Both the position numbers and the translations under genes were made by a program. A DNA stretch of 64,000 nucleotides, from the NCBI RefSeq assembly GCF_900156315.1, contig NZ_FTNI01000020.1:112534-176533 (forward strand). The letters run 5' to 3'. The notes below the pieces were generated by a model. It searched no databases, had not been told where the DNA came from, and saw only the letters and a list, made by a program, of their open reading frames with translations. This document shows positions 16,376 to 25,756 of the stretch, piece after piece (positions within the stretch are counted from its first letter, which is position 1; every line of letters begins with the position of its first letter). This DNA is from Microbispora rosea (lineage in GTDB: Bacteria > Actinomycetota > Actinomycetes > Streptosporangiales > Streptosporangiaceae).

Positions 16376-17242
16376 TCAGTTTGCCGACTCCAGAGCGCGG
16401 ATCGACCTCCAGCGGAGAATCACGCGCTGATACATCGCGAAGGCAAGTTCTTCCTGACCGTTGTCCAAACCCGCGAGGGCGGTCGCCACCTCCGCGACGG
16501 ACTGGTCGCCCTGGAGGGTCCGGTCGTCCATCAGGTGGACGAGGCCGCCGTAGTCGAGTTCCACCAGCGAGTGGGGATGGAACTCCTCCAGCCAGCGGCC
16601 CACCTCCTCGACCTCGGTGAGGGCGGCCACCTGCCCGACGTGCCTGCGGATCACCACCAGCGCCCGCGCCACCCGGCGCCGGGCCTGCGCCATCGAGGTG
16701 ACGTAAAGCATGTTCCTGGGCGGCGCGGCGGTGGTCTGCGCGCCCGTCTCGGCCGGCTGTTCCGAGCCCAGCACGAGCCAGCGCTCGGCCGAGTCGAACG
16801 GCACGAACCACGCGATCGGCACATGCCAGGTGCTCGTGCGGATGTGGGTGCGCAGGGACGGCTCGCCCCGCTTGAACCGATCGAAGTCGTCGGCGGTCTG
16901 CTCCGCGATGGCCTGCGGCACGAACCGGGAGGCGAGTTTGACCGGGACGCTCCCGCGGAACGACGCGAACGCCAGCCATGACCGCAGCCTGCTCTGCCAG
17001 GGGCAGACGTACAGCGTCTCCTCCACCCGGCGCAGGTACGCGTTGGGGCTCTCCCGCTCGGGCGCCGGCAGCGGCGGGACCGGCAGCAGGCGGCGGACCG
17101 CCTCGCCGTGTTCGACCTCGAGCGCGCCCGCCCGGCGCGGCCGGTCGCGCGATTCGGCGTACCGGGCCCACCGAGCCTGATCTTGCGGGGCGAAAGCGGT
17201 CAGCGGCTCGTACACACGGAGATAGGCGGCGTAGGGGAGCAC
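16376..17242 (-). CDS. Conserved protein encoded beside bldC
   Basis: The protein is 288 residues from GTG 17242 ([20 protein letters not shown]); an upstream GTG at 17281 adds 13 residues with no family support. There is no signal peptide. Distinctive stretches are [40 protein letters not shown] and [13 protein letters not shown], then [20 protein letters not shown] and [14 protein letters not shown] recognise homologues at the same position next to bldC in other actinomycetes, but the function is unknown. It ends about 420 bp upstream of bldC, on the same strand, and is divergent from vdh. Confidence 0.8.
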   Translation of the reverse strand: MLPYAAYLRVYEPLTAFAPQDQARWARYAESRDRPRRAGALEVEHGEAVRRLLPVPPLPAPERESPNAYLRRVEETLYVCPWQSRLRSWLAFASFRGSVPVKLASRFVPQAIAEQTADDFDRFKRGEPSLRTHIRTSTWHVPIAWFVPFDSAERWLVLGSEQPAETGAQTTAAPPRNMLYVTSMAQARRRVARALVVIRRHVGQVAALTEVEEVGRWLEEFHPHSLVELDYGGLVHLMDDRTLQGDQSVAEVATALAGLDNGQEELAFAMYQRVILRWRSIRALESAN

Positions 17243-17376
17243 ACCAGAATCGTGCCACGTCGCGGGACGCCTGTGCAGCACCGTCCCGGCTTTTCATGAT
17301 CATCTTGTGGGCACATCCGATAAGCTGGAGGCCGATCGCCGCAACGAGGCGGCGTACACGATCAGGAGTCACTACC

Positions 17377-18495
17377 GTGACCGACGTTTTCGGGCTGTCC
17401 CACAAGGATTCCAGCTCCGGCGGCGACACGAACCCCGCCCAGCCGGTGCGACACGAACAGGTCGTCTTCTGCTCAGACGAGCGTAGCGGCCTGTACGCCA
17501 TCATCGCGATCTACAGCACCGCCCTCGGACCGGGGCTCGGCGGCACCCGGTTCTATCCCTACCCGAGCGAGCAGGCCGCGCTCGCCGACGTGCTCAACCT
17601 CTCCCGGGCCATGGCGTACAAGAACGCGCTGGCCGGCCTCGACCTCGGCGGCGCCAAGGCCGTCGTCATCGGCGACCCCACGACCGACAAGAGCGAGGCC
17701 CTCCTGCGGGCCTACGGCAGGTTCGTCCAGTCGCTCGGCGGGCGCTACTACACGGCCTGCGATGTGGGCACCTACAGCGAGGACATGGACGTCGTGGCGC
17801 GCGAGTGCTCCTACGTCACCGGCCGCACCCAGGCGCACGGCGGCGCCGGGGACTCCTCCATCCTCACCGCCTTCGGCGTGTTCCAGGGGATGCGGGCCGC
17901 CGCCGACCACATGTACGGCACCTCCTCCCTGAGCGGCAGGCGGGTCGGCGTCGAGGGGGTCGGCAAGGTCGGCCACCGCCTGGTCGAGCACCTGCTCGAG
18001 GACGGCGCCGAGGTCGTGATCTGCGACGTGAACGAGCAGGCCGTCGAACGCGTGCGGCAGCGCCACCCCGCGGTCGAGGTCGTGCCCGACGCCGCCACCC
18101 TCGTGTCCTCCGACATCGACGTGTACGCGCCCTGCGCCCTCGGCGGCGCGCTGGACGACGAGACCGTCCCCCGGCTGAAGGCGAAGATCGTCTGTGGTGG
18201 GGCCAACAACCAGCTCGCCCATCCCGGTGTCGAGAAGCAGCTCGCCGAGCGGGGCATCCTGTACGCCCCGGACTACGTCGTGAACTCCGGCGGGGTCATC
18301 CAGGTGGCCGACGAGATCGAGGGCTTCGACATGGACCGGGCCCGCGCCCGGGCGGCGAAGATCTTCGACACGACCTTGAAGATCTTCCGCTCGGCCGAAG
18401 AGGAAGGCGTCCCTCCCGCGGTCGCAGCGGATAGGCTGGCAGAGCGGAGAATGTCAGAAATCGGTCGGCTAAGGGGTATTTGGCTCCGGCGCTGA
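17377..18495 (+). CDS. vdh: Valine/leucine-type amino acid dehydrogenase
   Basis: The protein is 372 residues from GTG 17377, with CAGGAG seven bases upstream. It belongs to the Glu/Leu/Phe/Val dehydrogenase family: [20 protein letters not shown] carries the two catalytic lysines (K82, K94), and [20 protein letters not shown] the NAD-binding GxGxxG at about 194-199. The end, [13 protein letters not shown] and [18 protein letters not shown], is typical. It oxidatively deaminates branched-chain amino acids to 2-oxoacids with NAD. In Streptomyces the gene in this position is vdh, valine dehydrogenase. DUF3073 follows on the same strand. Confidence 0.92.
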   Translation: MTDVFGLSHKDSSSGGDTNPAQPVRHEQVVFCSDERSGLYAIIAIYSTALGPGLGGTRFYPYPSEQAALADVLNLSRAMAYKNALAGLDLGGAKAVVIGDPTTDKSEALLRAYGRFVQSLGGRYYTACDVGTYSEDMDVVARECSYVTGRTQAHGGAGDSSILTAFGVFQGMRAAADHMYGTSSLSGRRVGVEGVGKVGHRLVEHLLEDGAEVVICDVNEQAVERVRQRHPAVEVVPDAATLVSSDIDVYAPCALGGALDDETVPRLKAKIVCGGANNQLAHPGVEKQLAERGILYAPDYVVNSGGVIQVADEIEGFDMDRARARAAKIFDTTLKIFRSAEEEGVPPAVAADRLAERRMSEIGRLRGIWLRR

Positions 18496-18646
18496 CCGCC
18501 ACCGCTCGTACGACGTACCGAGCGGCGCACAAACCAGGTACGGTAATAGGCGAACGAGAGACTGACGCCTGAAGTCAGGTGGCGTCGGTGCGCGGTGCGT
18601 TAGTGACGAGGGGTCGGGCACGGCCCCGCATGAGGGGGTCGAGCCA

Positions 18647-18877
18647 ATGGGGCGCGGCCGAGCCAAGGCCAAGCAGGTCAAGGTCGCCCGTCAGCTGAAG
18701 TACAACAGCGGCGGTACGGATCTTGAGCGCCTGCGCGCGGAGCTCGGAGTCGTGGACGCCGACGATTCCGGCCACAGTGACGAGCATGACCCTTACGACG
18801 AGTTGGCTGATCGCTACGCCGATTACGCGACCGTCGACGACGACGACGGCGATGACGACCGCCGTGGGCGGCGTTGA
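18647..18877 (+). CDS. DUF3073 family protein
   Basis: The protein is 76 residues: MGRGRAKAKQVKVARQLKYN, then a middle with LERLRAELGV, and a very acidic tail ending with basic residues (DDDDGDDDRRGRR). A basic N-terminus and acidic C-terminus are hallmarks of DUF3073, an actinobacterial family of unknown function found between vdh and purM in Streptomyces. GAGGGGG (18632-18638) precedes the ATG. A strong hairpin terminator follows at 18903. Confidence 0.9.
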   Translation: MGRGRAKAKQVKVARQLKYNSGGTDLERLRAELGVVDADDSGHSDEHDPYDELADRYADYATVDDDDGDDDRRGRR

Positions 18878-18902
18878 CCCAGTTCTGATCGCCAAGTGAG
18901 CG

Positions 18903-18928
18903 ACCCGGCGGGGACGTTCCCGCCGGGT
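18903..18928 (+). terminator. Terminator after DUF3073
   Basis: ACCCGGCGGG (18903-18912) pairs perfectly with CCCGCCGGGT (18919-18928), giving a 10-bp stem with a 6-nt loop, followed by TCTCTC. It lies 25 bp past the DUF3073 stop. Confidence 0.75.
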
Positions 18929-19389
18929 TCTCTCACTGTCCGCGAGTCGCTCTTCCGCGAGCCCCTCGCCTCCGGCACGGGGACGGACGGGGGAGAGCCG
19001 GGTTCGTCACACCATTGCGGCCGGCCGTATAACCGCACCATTGTGGTCGGCCGTATATGTGGCCGGACACGGTCACGGGCGGTCGGCGTCGTCAGGCGGG
19101 TCTCCTCGTCATCGAAAACGTCGAGATCGTCGAGTCGGCCGGGCCGGGACCATCAGCCGCGGACTCCGCGAGCCGGATGATCGTTATGTGGCGGGACCGT
19201 CGTGGTCGCCGCCACGTTGCCGTACCCGGACGCGTGCACGGCTGCTCGCGGCGGCGCGTCCTCGAGAGTGCTCGCGACGAACCCGGGAGAGGCCGGCCAT
19301 GGCCGTCGGGGGCCGTCAGGCCACGGCCTCCGCCCGGTGACCGTTCATCGTCCGGTGACCGTTCATCGCCGGGCCGGGCGGCCGGGACC
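18929..19389. other. Intergenic region of about 460 bp before purM
   Basis: The region lies between convergent DUF3073 and purM. Apart from the tandem repeat at 19010-19057, I see no gene, RNA or further terminator. Several overlapping open frames here are GC-composition artefacts without family matches. Confidence 0.6.
19010..19057. repeat. Tandem repeat, two 22-bp units
   Basis: CACCATTG(C/T)GG(C/T)CGGCCGTATA occurs at 19010-19031 and 19036-19057, a 26-bp period, with two differences. It contains the palindrome CGGCCG. It could be a regulator site, but no promoter is obvious because the flanking genes converge. Confidence 0.65.
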
Positions 19390-20418
19390 TCACTGGCGGA
19401 AACGGGCCTGTCCCTCGCCCGCGACGACCTCGCCCAGCACCCAGGCGGGCAGGCCGCGACCGGTCAGGAGCGCGAGTGCCTTGTCGGCCTCCGCCGCCGG
19501 GACGATCGCGCACATGCCCACACCGAGGTTGAACGTCTTGTCCATCTCCGCCTGGGGCACGCCGCCGCGCCCGCCCAGCACCTCGAAGATCGCGGGCGGT
19601 GTCCACGAGCTCCGGTCGAGCAGGGCGTCCACCGTGCCGGGCAGTGACCTGGCCAGGTTGGCCGCCAGCCCGCCGCCGGTGATGTGGGCCAGGGCGTGCA
19701 CCTCGGTCTCCCGGATGAGCGCCAGGCAGTCGAGCGAATAGATGCGGGTGGGCTCCAGCAGTTCCTCGCCGAGCGTACGGCCCAGCTCGGGCAGCTCCTG
19801 CTCCAGGCCCAGCCCGGCGGTCTTGATCACGTGCCTGACCAGCGAGTAGCCGTTGGAGTGGACGCCGCTGGAGGCCAGCCCGAGCACCACGTCGCCCGGC
19901 ACGACCCGGTCGGGGCCGAGCATCTCGTCCGCCTCGACGACCCCGGTGCCGGCGCCCGCGATGTCGTACTCGTCCGGGCCCATCGCGCCGGGGTGCTCGG
20001 CGGTCTCCCCGCCGACCAGCGCGCAGCCCGCGAGCCGGCACCCCTCGGCCACGCCGCCCACGATGTCGGCGACCCGCTCGGGCACGACCTTGCCGCACGC
20101 GATGTAGTCGGTCATGAACAGCGGCTCGGCCCCGCAGACCACGAGGTCGTCCACGACCATGCCGACGAGGTCGATACCGATCGTGTCGTGCTTGCCGAGC
20201 TGCTGGGCGAGCATGACCTTGGTGCCCACGCCGTCGGTGGACGTCGCAAGCAGCGGCCTGCGGTAGCGCAGGAACGCCGAGGCGTCGAAGAGCCCGGCGA
20301 AGCCGCTGGCGTCGTCCACGACCTCCGGGCGCCGGGAGCGCGCCACCCGCGACTTCATCAGCTCGACCGCGCGGTCGCCGGCCTCGATGTCGACGCCGGC
20401 GTCGGCGTAGCTGGTCAT
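19390..20418 (-). CDS. purM: Phosphoribosylformylglycinamidine cyclo-ligase (AIR synthetase)
   Basis: The 342-residue length is normal. It converts FGAM to AIR with ATP, the fifth step of purine synthesis. Signatures: YADAGVDIEAGDRAVELMK, LLATSTDGVGTKVMLAQQL, DTIGIDLVGMVVDDLVVCGA, LVGGETAEHPG, LGLASSGVHSNGYSLVRHV and HITGGGLAANLARSLP. The start ATG overlaps the purF stop by four bases (ATGA), so the two are translationally coupled in one operon with purF upstream. Confidence 0.97.
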   Translation of the reverse strand: MTSYADAGVDIEAGDRAVELMKSRVARSRRPEVVDDASGFAGLFDASAFLRYRRPLLATSTDGVGTKVMLAQQLGKHDTIGIDLVGMVVDDLVVCGAEPLFMTDYIACGKVVPERVADIVGGVAEGCRLAGCALVGGETAEHPGAMGPDEYDIAGAGTGVVEADEMLGPDRVVPGDVVLGLASSGVHSNGYSLVRHVIKTAGLGLEQELPELGRTLGEELLEPTRIYSLDCLALIRETEVHALAHITGGGLAANLARSLPGTVDALLDRSSWTPPAIFEVLGGRGGVPQAEMDKTFNLGVGMCAIVPAAEADKALALLTGRGLPAWVLGEVVAGEGQARFRQ

Positions 20419-21851
20419 CGCTGAGCCTCCAGCACGAACTTGCCCACCCTGTCGTCCTCGATAGGAATGGGATACTCACCGGTGAAGCAGGCGCGGCAGA
20501 GCCGGTCCGCCGGCAGCGTCGTCGCCCGGGTGAGCCCCTCCAGGGAGATGTACCCAAGGGAGTCGGCGCCGAGCGAGGAACGGATCTCCTCGACCGACAG
20601 CGACCCGGCGATCAGCTCCGCCCGGGTGGCGAAGTCGATGCCGTAGAAGCACGGCCAGGCGACCGGGGGCGAGGAGATCCGCACGTGGACCTCGCTGGCC
20701 CCGGCCTCGCGCAGCATCTTCACGATGGCCCGCTGGGTGTTGCCGCGGACAATCGAGTCGTCCACGACCACCAGGCGCTTGCCCTCGATGACCTCGCGCA
20801 GCGGGTTGAGCTTGAGGCGGATGCCGAGCTGGCGGATGGTCTGCGACGGCTGGATGAACGTCCGGCCCACGTAGGAGTTCTTCACCAGACCCTGGCCGTA
20901 CGGGATGCCGCTCTGCTCGGCGTAGCCGATCGCGGCGGGCGTCCCGGACTCGGGCGTCGGAATCACGAGGTCGGCGTCCACCGGGTGTTCGCGGGCCAGC
21001 ACGCGGCCGACCTCGACGCGGGTGGACTGCACGCCGCGCCCGGCGATCGTGGTGTCGGGACGGGCGAGGTAGACGTACTCGAACAGGCAGCCCTTGGGCT
21101 CGGCCGGCGCGAAGCGCTGCGAGCGGACCCCGCGCTCGTCGATGGTCAGCAGTTCGCCGGGCTCGATCTCCCGGATGAACGACGCGCCGACGATGTCGAG
21201 GGCGGCGGTCTCGGACGCGACCACCCAGCCGCGCTCCAGCCGGCCCAGCACGAGGGGGCGGATGCCCTGCGGGTCGCGGGCGGCGAACAGCGTCGTCTCG
21301 TTCATCCAGACGAGCGAGTAGGCGCCCTTGACCTCCGGGAGCAGCTCGGCCGCCACGTCCTCGACCGGGCGCGAGGAGTCCTGCGCCAGGAGAGCGGTGA
21401 GCACCTCGGTGTCGGTCGTCGCCCGGGTGGAGCCGGGCGGGAGCCGTTCGGCGAGGTAGGCGGTGTTGATCAGATTGCCGTTGTGGGCGAGCGCCAGCCC
21501 CTTGCCGTCACTGGAGTTCAGCGTGGGCTGCGCGTTCTCCCAGACGCTCGATCCGGTGGTGGAGTAACGGCAGTGCCCGATGGACAGGTGCCCCCGGAGG
21601 GTGCCGAGGATCGACTCGTCGAAGACCTGGGCCACCAGGCCCATGTCCTTGTAGACGAGGATGCGGTTGCCCTCGCTGACCGCGATGCCCGCGGACTCCT
21701 GCCCGCGATGCTGCAGTGCGTAGAGGCCGTAGTAGGTGAGTTTGGAGACGTCCTCCCCGGGTGCCCATACTCCGAAGACGCCACAGGCGTCCTTCGGAGC
21801 GCGGTCCTGGGGGTCGAGGTCATGGCCCAGCCGGCCGTCGCCCTTCAACAC
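20415..21851 (-). CDS. purF: Amidophosphoribosyltransferase
   Basis: The protein is 478 residues from GTG 21851 ([20 protein letters not shown]). This catalyses the committed step of purine synthesis, forming phosphoribosylamine from PRPP and glutamine. The Ntn glutaminase nucleophile is Cys23 in [13 protein letters not shown], exposed after removal of a 22-residue propeptide. The PRPP loop is [13 protein letters not shown], and C-terminal [12 protein letters not shown] is typical. An upstream ATG at 21896 would start inside the promoter proposed at 21859-21886 and is rejected. The stop overlaps purM. Confidence 0.96.
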   Translation of the reverse strand: MLKGDGRLGHDLDPQDRAPKDACGVFGVWAPGEDVSKLTYYGLYALQHRGQESAGIAVSEGNRILVYKDMGLVAQVFDESILGTLRGHLSIGHCRYSTTGSSVWENAQPTLNSSDGKGLALAHNGNLINTAYLAERLPPGSTRATTDTEVLTALLAQDSSRPVEDVAAELLPEVKGAYSLVWMNETTLFAARDPQGIRPLVLGRLERGWVVASETAALDIVGASFIREIEPGELLTIDERGVRSQRFAPAEPKGCLFEYVYLARPDTTIAGRGVQSTRVEVGRVLAREHPVDADLVIPTPESGTPAAIGYAEQSGIPYGQGLVKNSYVGRTFIQPSQTIRQLGIRLKLNPLREVIEGKRLVVVDDSIVRGNTQRAIVKMLREAGASEVHVRISSPPVAWPCFYGIDFATRAELIAGSLSVEEIRSSLGADSLGYISLEGLTRATTLPADRLCRACFTGEYPIPIEDDRVGKFVLEAQR

Positions 21852-21858
21852 GTACTTG

Positions 21859-21886
21859 AGTCTATTTGGGCATTGGCGCTGCTCAA
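21859..21886 (-). promoter_or_regulatory. Candidate purF promoter giving a leaderless transcript
   Basis: On the minus strand, TTGAGC (21886-21881), a 16-bp spacer and TAGACT (21864-21859) lie so that the GTG start codon of purF begins eight bases after the -10 element. Transcription would start at or within a base or two of the start codon. No ribosome binding site is visible upstream of that GTG, which supports a leaderless message. Confidence 0.5.
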
Positions 21887-22032
21887 ACCCGGGCATGCCC
21901 GTCAGGCGCCGGAAGCATCACCCGCCCTTTGCCGTGTCACCCCTGCTCACACGCGGATTTCGGGGCAGCCTGGGCCTTCGGGAAGGCCCTGAGAATCGGA
22001 TCCTGCCCGAAATCGGTAGGGGAGGGATGATC

Positions 22033-22620
22033 GTGACGACACCCGACGATCCCGGGCGCCCGCGGGAGCCGTACGGCCCGGGGGTTCCGGAGGAGCGGGA
22101 GCCGTCGGCCGGGGTGCCCGAAGGACCCGCGGGCCCGCCGTACGGGGGACCGCCCTATGGCCAGCCGCCGTACGGGCAACCCCCGTATGGGCAGCCGCCG
22201 TACGGTCAGCCCCCGCATGAGCAGCCGCCGTATGGGGGGCCGCTGCCGCCGCCCCCGGGACCCGGCGGACCTCCCGGCAGGCCTTGGGGGCCCCAACCGG
22301 GCGGCGGGCTCGGGACGGCCGCGCTGGTGCTCGGGATCTGCTCGATCGTCCTGCTGCTGGTCTGCGGAATCGGCACGCTCGTGGCCATCGTCGGGCTCAT
22401 CATCGGCATCGTGGCGATCGCCAGGAACTCCAACCGGGGCAGGGCGGTCGGAGGAGTGGTGCTGAGCACACTGACCCTGCTGCTCGCCGTGATCGCGAGC
22501 GTGGCGCTCTACAACTGGTTCACGACCAGGCATGTGGGCGAGTGCTTCGACCGCCGGATCTACCCCACCCAGGAGGACGCGCAGCGCTGCGTGCAGGACA
22601 AGCTCTCCGGGTTCCAGTGA
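22033..22620 (+). CDS. DUF4190-like membrane protein with proline-rich repeats
   Basis: The protein is 195 residues from GTG 22033, placed seven bases after GGAGG; the ATG at 22027 is almost on top of that site. Residues of about 34-85 contain repeated PPYGQ units (six with small variation), a cytoplasmic low-complexity segment. Two membrane helices follow: [20 protein letters not shown], then [16 protein letters not shown], and [20 protein letters not shown]. This arrangement (Pro/Gly-rich N-terminus plus DUF4190 helices) is common in actinomycetes; the function is unknown. It is divergent from purF. Confidence 0.82.
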   Translation: MTTPDDPGRPREPYGPGVPEEREPSAGVPEGPAGPPYGGPPYGQPPYGQPPYGQPPYGQPPHEQPPYGGPLPPPPGPGGPPGRPWGPQPGGGLGTAALVLGICSIVLLLVCGIGTLVAIVGLIIGIVAIARNSNRGRAVGGVVLSTLTLLLAVIASVALYNWFTTRHVGECFDRRIYPTQEDAQRCVQDKLSGFQ

Positions 22621-22632
22621 CCCGAACGGGAG

Positions 22633-23073
22633 TCACCAGAGAGGGAGCAGCGCGGACAGGTCGGCCCTGGCGCCGCTGGCCGCGATCTTCCCCGCGGCGG
22701 TGGCGTCGGCCCAGGACAGCCGGCCCGTGGCCAGTTCGAGCCAGGTGCGGGGGTCGGTCTCGATGACGTTGGGCGGGGTGCCCCGGGTGTGCCGGGGCCC
22801 CTCCACGCACTGCACCGCCGCGTGCGGGGGGACCCGCACCTCCACCGACCGTCCCGGCGCCCGCTCGGCCAGGTCCTCCAGCAGGTGCCGTACGGCCGCG
22901 CGGGCGGCGGCCCTCAGCGGCGTGAGCCCGGCCTCGTAGGCGTCGAGCACGGCCAGCACGCACGCGTTCCCCGCGGCGCTCTCGGGACCGTCGAACGGCG
23001 GCCGTCCGAGATCGGCGAGCTGGGCGTCGAGCGCCTCTCTGATCTTCCCTGGGTCGAGTCTGCGTGCCGGCAC
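22633..23073 (-). CDS. SCP-2 sterol-carrier-like small protein
   Basis: The protein is 146 residues: [20 protein letters not shown], then [15 protein letters not shown], then [40 protein letters not shown] and [20 protein letters not shown]. The second half, where a hydrophobic strand precedes the E-T-D-P-x-T-W-L-x-L-A motif, fits the bacterial SCP-like fold (SCP_3), which binds lipids. The gene is found near purF in other actinomycetes. It converges on the DUF4190 gene, whose stop is 12 bp away. Confidence 0.78.
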   Translation of the reverse strand: MPARRLDPGKIREALDAQLADLGRPPFDGPESAAGNACVLAVLDAYEAGLTPLRAAARAAVRHLLEDLAERAPGRSVEVRVPPHAAVQCVEGPRHTRGTPPNVIETDPRTWLELATGRLSWADATAAGKIAASGARADLSALLPLW

Positions 23074-23139
23074 CGGCCCATTGTCCCGGATCCCGGTCGC
23101 CGCGGCGCTTGGCCTGTCGCGCGATGCCGTACGGGGGAC

Positions 23140-24186
23140 TCAGCTTGGGAGCGGGTCCTGGCCGAGGATCCGAGCACCGTTGGCGGCGGAGGCGCGGACG
23201 GCGGCGAAGCCGGAATCGATCATTTCCCGCTCGTACGATCGCAGTTCTGGGATCAGGGGATGGCCGGCGGTGAGAGCGGCGGCGAGGCTCGCGGCATCCC
23301 GGAGGGCGAGGTTGGCCCCGGCTCCCCCCGCTGGGCTCAGAGCGTGGGCCGCGTCGCCGAGCAGCGTGACGCGGGTGGTGTTCCAGGGGGCGACCGGGAC
23401 GCTGGTGCGCAGCACCAGCGGGAAGATCTCCCGCCAGTCGGCGAGCATCCGGCGGATGCGGGGATGCCAGCCGGACGTCATCTCCATGACGAGGGATCTC
23501 AGCAGGTGCGGCTCCGAAGGCAGCTCTTCGCTTCGGGCGCTGAAGGAGAGGGTGGCGTAGTCGCGGGTGAGGGCGATGCCCACCACACGGTGGCGGGGCC
23601 CGGTGACGGCGCTGAACACGTGGTCCAGGTCCTCGGCCGACTCTCGCGGGATCTTGCCGTAGAGCTGGGTGAGGCCGGTGCCGACGACGCGGGCGTGCGG
23701 CAGGTACTGGCGGCGGACGGCGGAGCCGGCGCCGTCGGCGCCCACCAGCACATCGCCGGCGGCCGTGGTGCCGTCGGCGAAACACGCGGTCACCTGCCCG
23801 GCCTCCGCTTGGAAGGCGGTGAGGCGCTTGCCATAGGTGATCAGGCCCTTCACATCGGCCAGCAGGGTGTCACGCAACTCCTGCCGGTCGACCGACAGGT
23901 GCCGGCCGCCGAAATCGTGCTCCTCCAGCACCCGCAGTGCCGGATCGAGACGGACGAACCGCGGCTTGGGAACGTGGGCGGCGGCCACGAACGCGGCCCG
24001 GCGCTCAGGAGCGAGCACGGATGCCAGCGCGTCGATGCCCACGTCGCCGAGATGAAGACGATATCCCTGCCCACGGATCACGGGCGAGGCGTCGCGTTCG
24101 TAGACGGCCACGTCGACGCCGGTCCCGCGCAGTCCGTTGGCCAGGGCCAGGCCGCCGAGGCCGGCTCCGATGACGATCACTCTCAT
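23140..24186 (-). CDS. FAD-dependent monooxygenase (PHBH fold)
   Basis: The protein is 348 residues: RVIVIGAGLGGLALANGLRG is the FAD dinucleotide-binding motif. GGRHLSVDRQELRDTLLADV and GDVLVGADGAGSAVRRQYL (the DG motif) and VTLLGDAAHALSPAGGAGAN (the GD motif) complete the class A flavin hydroxylase signature. It hydroxylates a substrate with NAD(P)H and O2; the substrate is unknown. ATG 24186 overlaps the stop of the upstream NmrA-like gene by four bases. Both are divergent from an AsnC-type regulator, which may control them. Confidence 0.92.
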   Translation of the reverse strand: MRVIVIGAGLGGLALANGLRGTGVDVAVYERDASPVIRGQGYRLHLGDVGIDALASVLAPERRAAFVAAAHVPKPRFVRLDPALRVLEEHDFGGRHLSVDRQELRDTLLADVKGLITYGKRLTAFQAEAGQVTACFADGTTAAGDVLVGADGAGSAVRRQYLPHARVVGTGLTQLYGKIPRESAEDLDHVFSAVTGPRHRVVGIALTRDYATLSFSARSEELPSEPHLLRSLVMEMTSGWHPRIRRMLADWREIFPLVLRTSVPVAPWNTTRVTLLGDAAHALSPAGGAGANLALRDAASLAAALTAGHPLIPELRSYEREMIDSGFAAVRASAANGARILGQDPLPS

Positions 24187-24710
24187 CGCGGTTCACCACC
24201 GAAGTCGGCCGCGTGCTCGGCGGCCCACGCCGACAGCGGCGTGGCGGGAGCACCCGTGATGCCGAGCACGGCAGTGCTGACGGCGGGTGGCGGGTTGGCC
24301 ATGAAGGTGCTGGGGCTGAGGATCGTCCACTCGATGCCGGACCGCTCGATCAGGTGTTCCAGGGCGGCGTGCCAACGGGCGACCGCGGTGGGCTGTCGCT
24401 CGGGTGCCACCCCGGGACGTGCGTCGCCGCCCGTCATGAAGACGACCCGGCGGGCGTGGCGCTTGAGCGCGCCGACGAGAGGCCGGGCGGGTTCGGCCGA
24501 GTGGAACGGCCACATCAGGAACGCCGCCCCGACACCGTCCAGAGCGCCGGGCGCGTCCAGGTCCGGAGTGACGACCTCGACGCCCGCGGGGAGGCCGGCG
24601 GTCCGCGGGTGGCGGCTGGTCGCCCGTACGGCGGCGCCCGCCCAGGTGAGCCGCGCCACGACTCGCCGGCCGACGTTTCCCGTGCCGCCGAAAAGCAGGT
24701 AAGTGCTCAT
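24183..24710 (-). CDS. NmrA-like NAD(P)-binding protein, shortened
   Basis: The protein is 175 residues from ATG 24710 (MSTYLLFGGTGNVGRRVVAR). The Rossmann motif GGTGNVGRRV and the later segment RRVVFMTGGDARPG, WHAALEHLIERSGIEWTIL, SPSTFMAN match SDR-type NmrA/YtfG proteins. Family members are about 280 residues. Here TFMAN is followed within about 20 residues by TGAPATPLSAWAAEHAADF, which resembles their extreme C-terminus, so the middle region of about 90-100 residues appears deleted. It could still bind NADP. It is coupled to the monooxygenase. Confidence 0.82.
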   Translation of the reverse strand: MSTYLLFGGTGNVGRRVVARLTWAGAAVRATSRHPRTAGLPAGVEVVTPDLDAPGALDGVGAAFLMWPFHSAEPARPLVGALKRHARRVVFMTGGDARPGVAPERQPTAVARWHAALEHLIERSGIEWTILSPSTFMANPPPAVSTAVLGITGAPATPLSAWAAEHAADFGGEPR

Positions 24711-24791
24711 GCGCCCACGATCACTGGTGACCGGCAGCACGGGCAGGCCAGAGGCATCATGGCGGCGGAAAATCGCATGAGATTATGAGAT

Positions 24792-25742
24792 ATGGCGGAA
24801 AGCGGCGTGTTGGATGACCTCGATCGTGCTCTCGTGCACGCGCTCCAGATCGACGGCCGGGCTTCCTTCCGGCAGATCGCCGAGGTCGTCGGCACCTCCG
24901 AGCACACCATCGCCCGCCGCTATCGCAGGCTGCGCTCTCAGGGGCTCCTGCGGGTGGTCGGCATGCTCGACGGCACCCGCTTCGGGCAGACCTCCTGGGC
25001 GGTCCGTCTGGTGTGCACGCCGGACGCCGCCGGGCCGGTGGCCGAGGCGCTGGCCCGGCGCGAGGACACCGTCTGGGTGCGCCTGCTGTCCGGCGGCACC
25101 GAGATCGCCTGCGGGGTCCAGTCCGGTGGGGACGGGGACGACCTGCTGCTGAAGAAGCTCCCCAGGACCCCGCGCGTCGTGTCGATGTCGGCACACGCCA
25201 CGCTGCACATGTTCGCCGGATGGCGCAGCCGGGCAGCTGTGCTCTCGGACGAGCAGGCCGCGCGTCTGCGCCCGGATCGCGTGGACGAGTACGAGATCAC
25301 CCTCGGCGGCGAGGACCGTGCCCTGCTGCCGGTGCTGGCCCGGGACGGCCGGGCCGGCTTCGGAGAACTGGCGGCGGCGGCCGGGTGCTCGCAGACCACG
25401 GCCCGCCGCAGGCTGGAGCAGCTGCGCGCGAACGGCGCGCTGCGCTTCGACGTCGAGATCCCCGCCCGGGCGCTCGGCTACCACGCGGAGGCGTGGTTGT
25501 GGATGAAGGTCGAGCCCCGGGCGCTGACCGCGGTCGGCGCGGCCATGGCCGGGCACACCGAGGCCGACGTGGTGGCCGCCACCACCGGCCCGACCAACCT
25601 CATGGCAGGGGTGACCTGCCGGGACACCCAGGCCCTCTACCACTACCTGACGGAGCGGGTGGCGACGCTGGACGGGGTGCGCGAGGTGGAGACCGCCCCG
25701 GTGATCCGCACCGTCAAGCGGGTGGGCACCCTACTGTCCTGA
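24792..25742 (+). CDS. Lrp/AsnC-family regulator with two HTH domains
   Basis: The protein is 316 residues from ATG 24792. It carries two complete HTH-AsnC-type regions: residues of about 7-53 (LDDLDRALVHALQIDGRASF, RQIAEVVGTSEHTIARRYRR) and about 173-220 (EDRALLPVLARDGRAGFGEL, AAAAGCSQTTARRRLEQLRA), each followed by a RAM-like ligand segment. Duplicated AsnC regulators of this length are common in Streptomyces and relatives. It is divergent from the NmrA/monooxygenase operon across 80 bp, which it plausibly controls. Confidence 0.9.
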   Translation: MAESGVLDDLDRALVHALQIDGRASFRQIAEVVGTSEHTIARRYRRLRSQGLLRVVGMLDGTRFGQTSWAVRLVCTPDAAGPVAEALARREDTVWVRLLSGGTEIACGVQSGGDGDDLLLKKLPRTPRVVSMSAHATLHMFAGWRSRAAVLSDEQAARLRPDRVDEYEITLGGEDRALLPVLARDGRAGFGELAAAAGCSQTTARRRLEQLRANGALRFDVEIPARALGYHAEAWLWMKVEPRALTAVGAAMAGHTEADVVAATTGPTNLMAGVTCRDTQALYHYLTERVATLDGVREVETAPVIRTVKRVGTLLS

Positions 25743-25756
25743 ACGAACTCCGGGAG

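Noticed and set aside
22140..22230. Repeated PPYGQ-coding units considered as a CRISPR-like or satellite array.
   Set aside because: They lie within an open frame, encode a proline-rich tail, and have no spacers.
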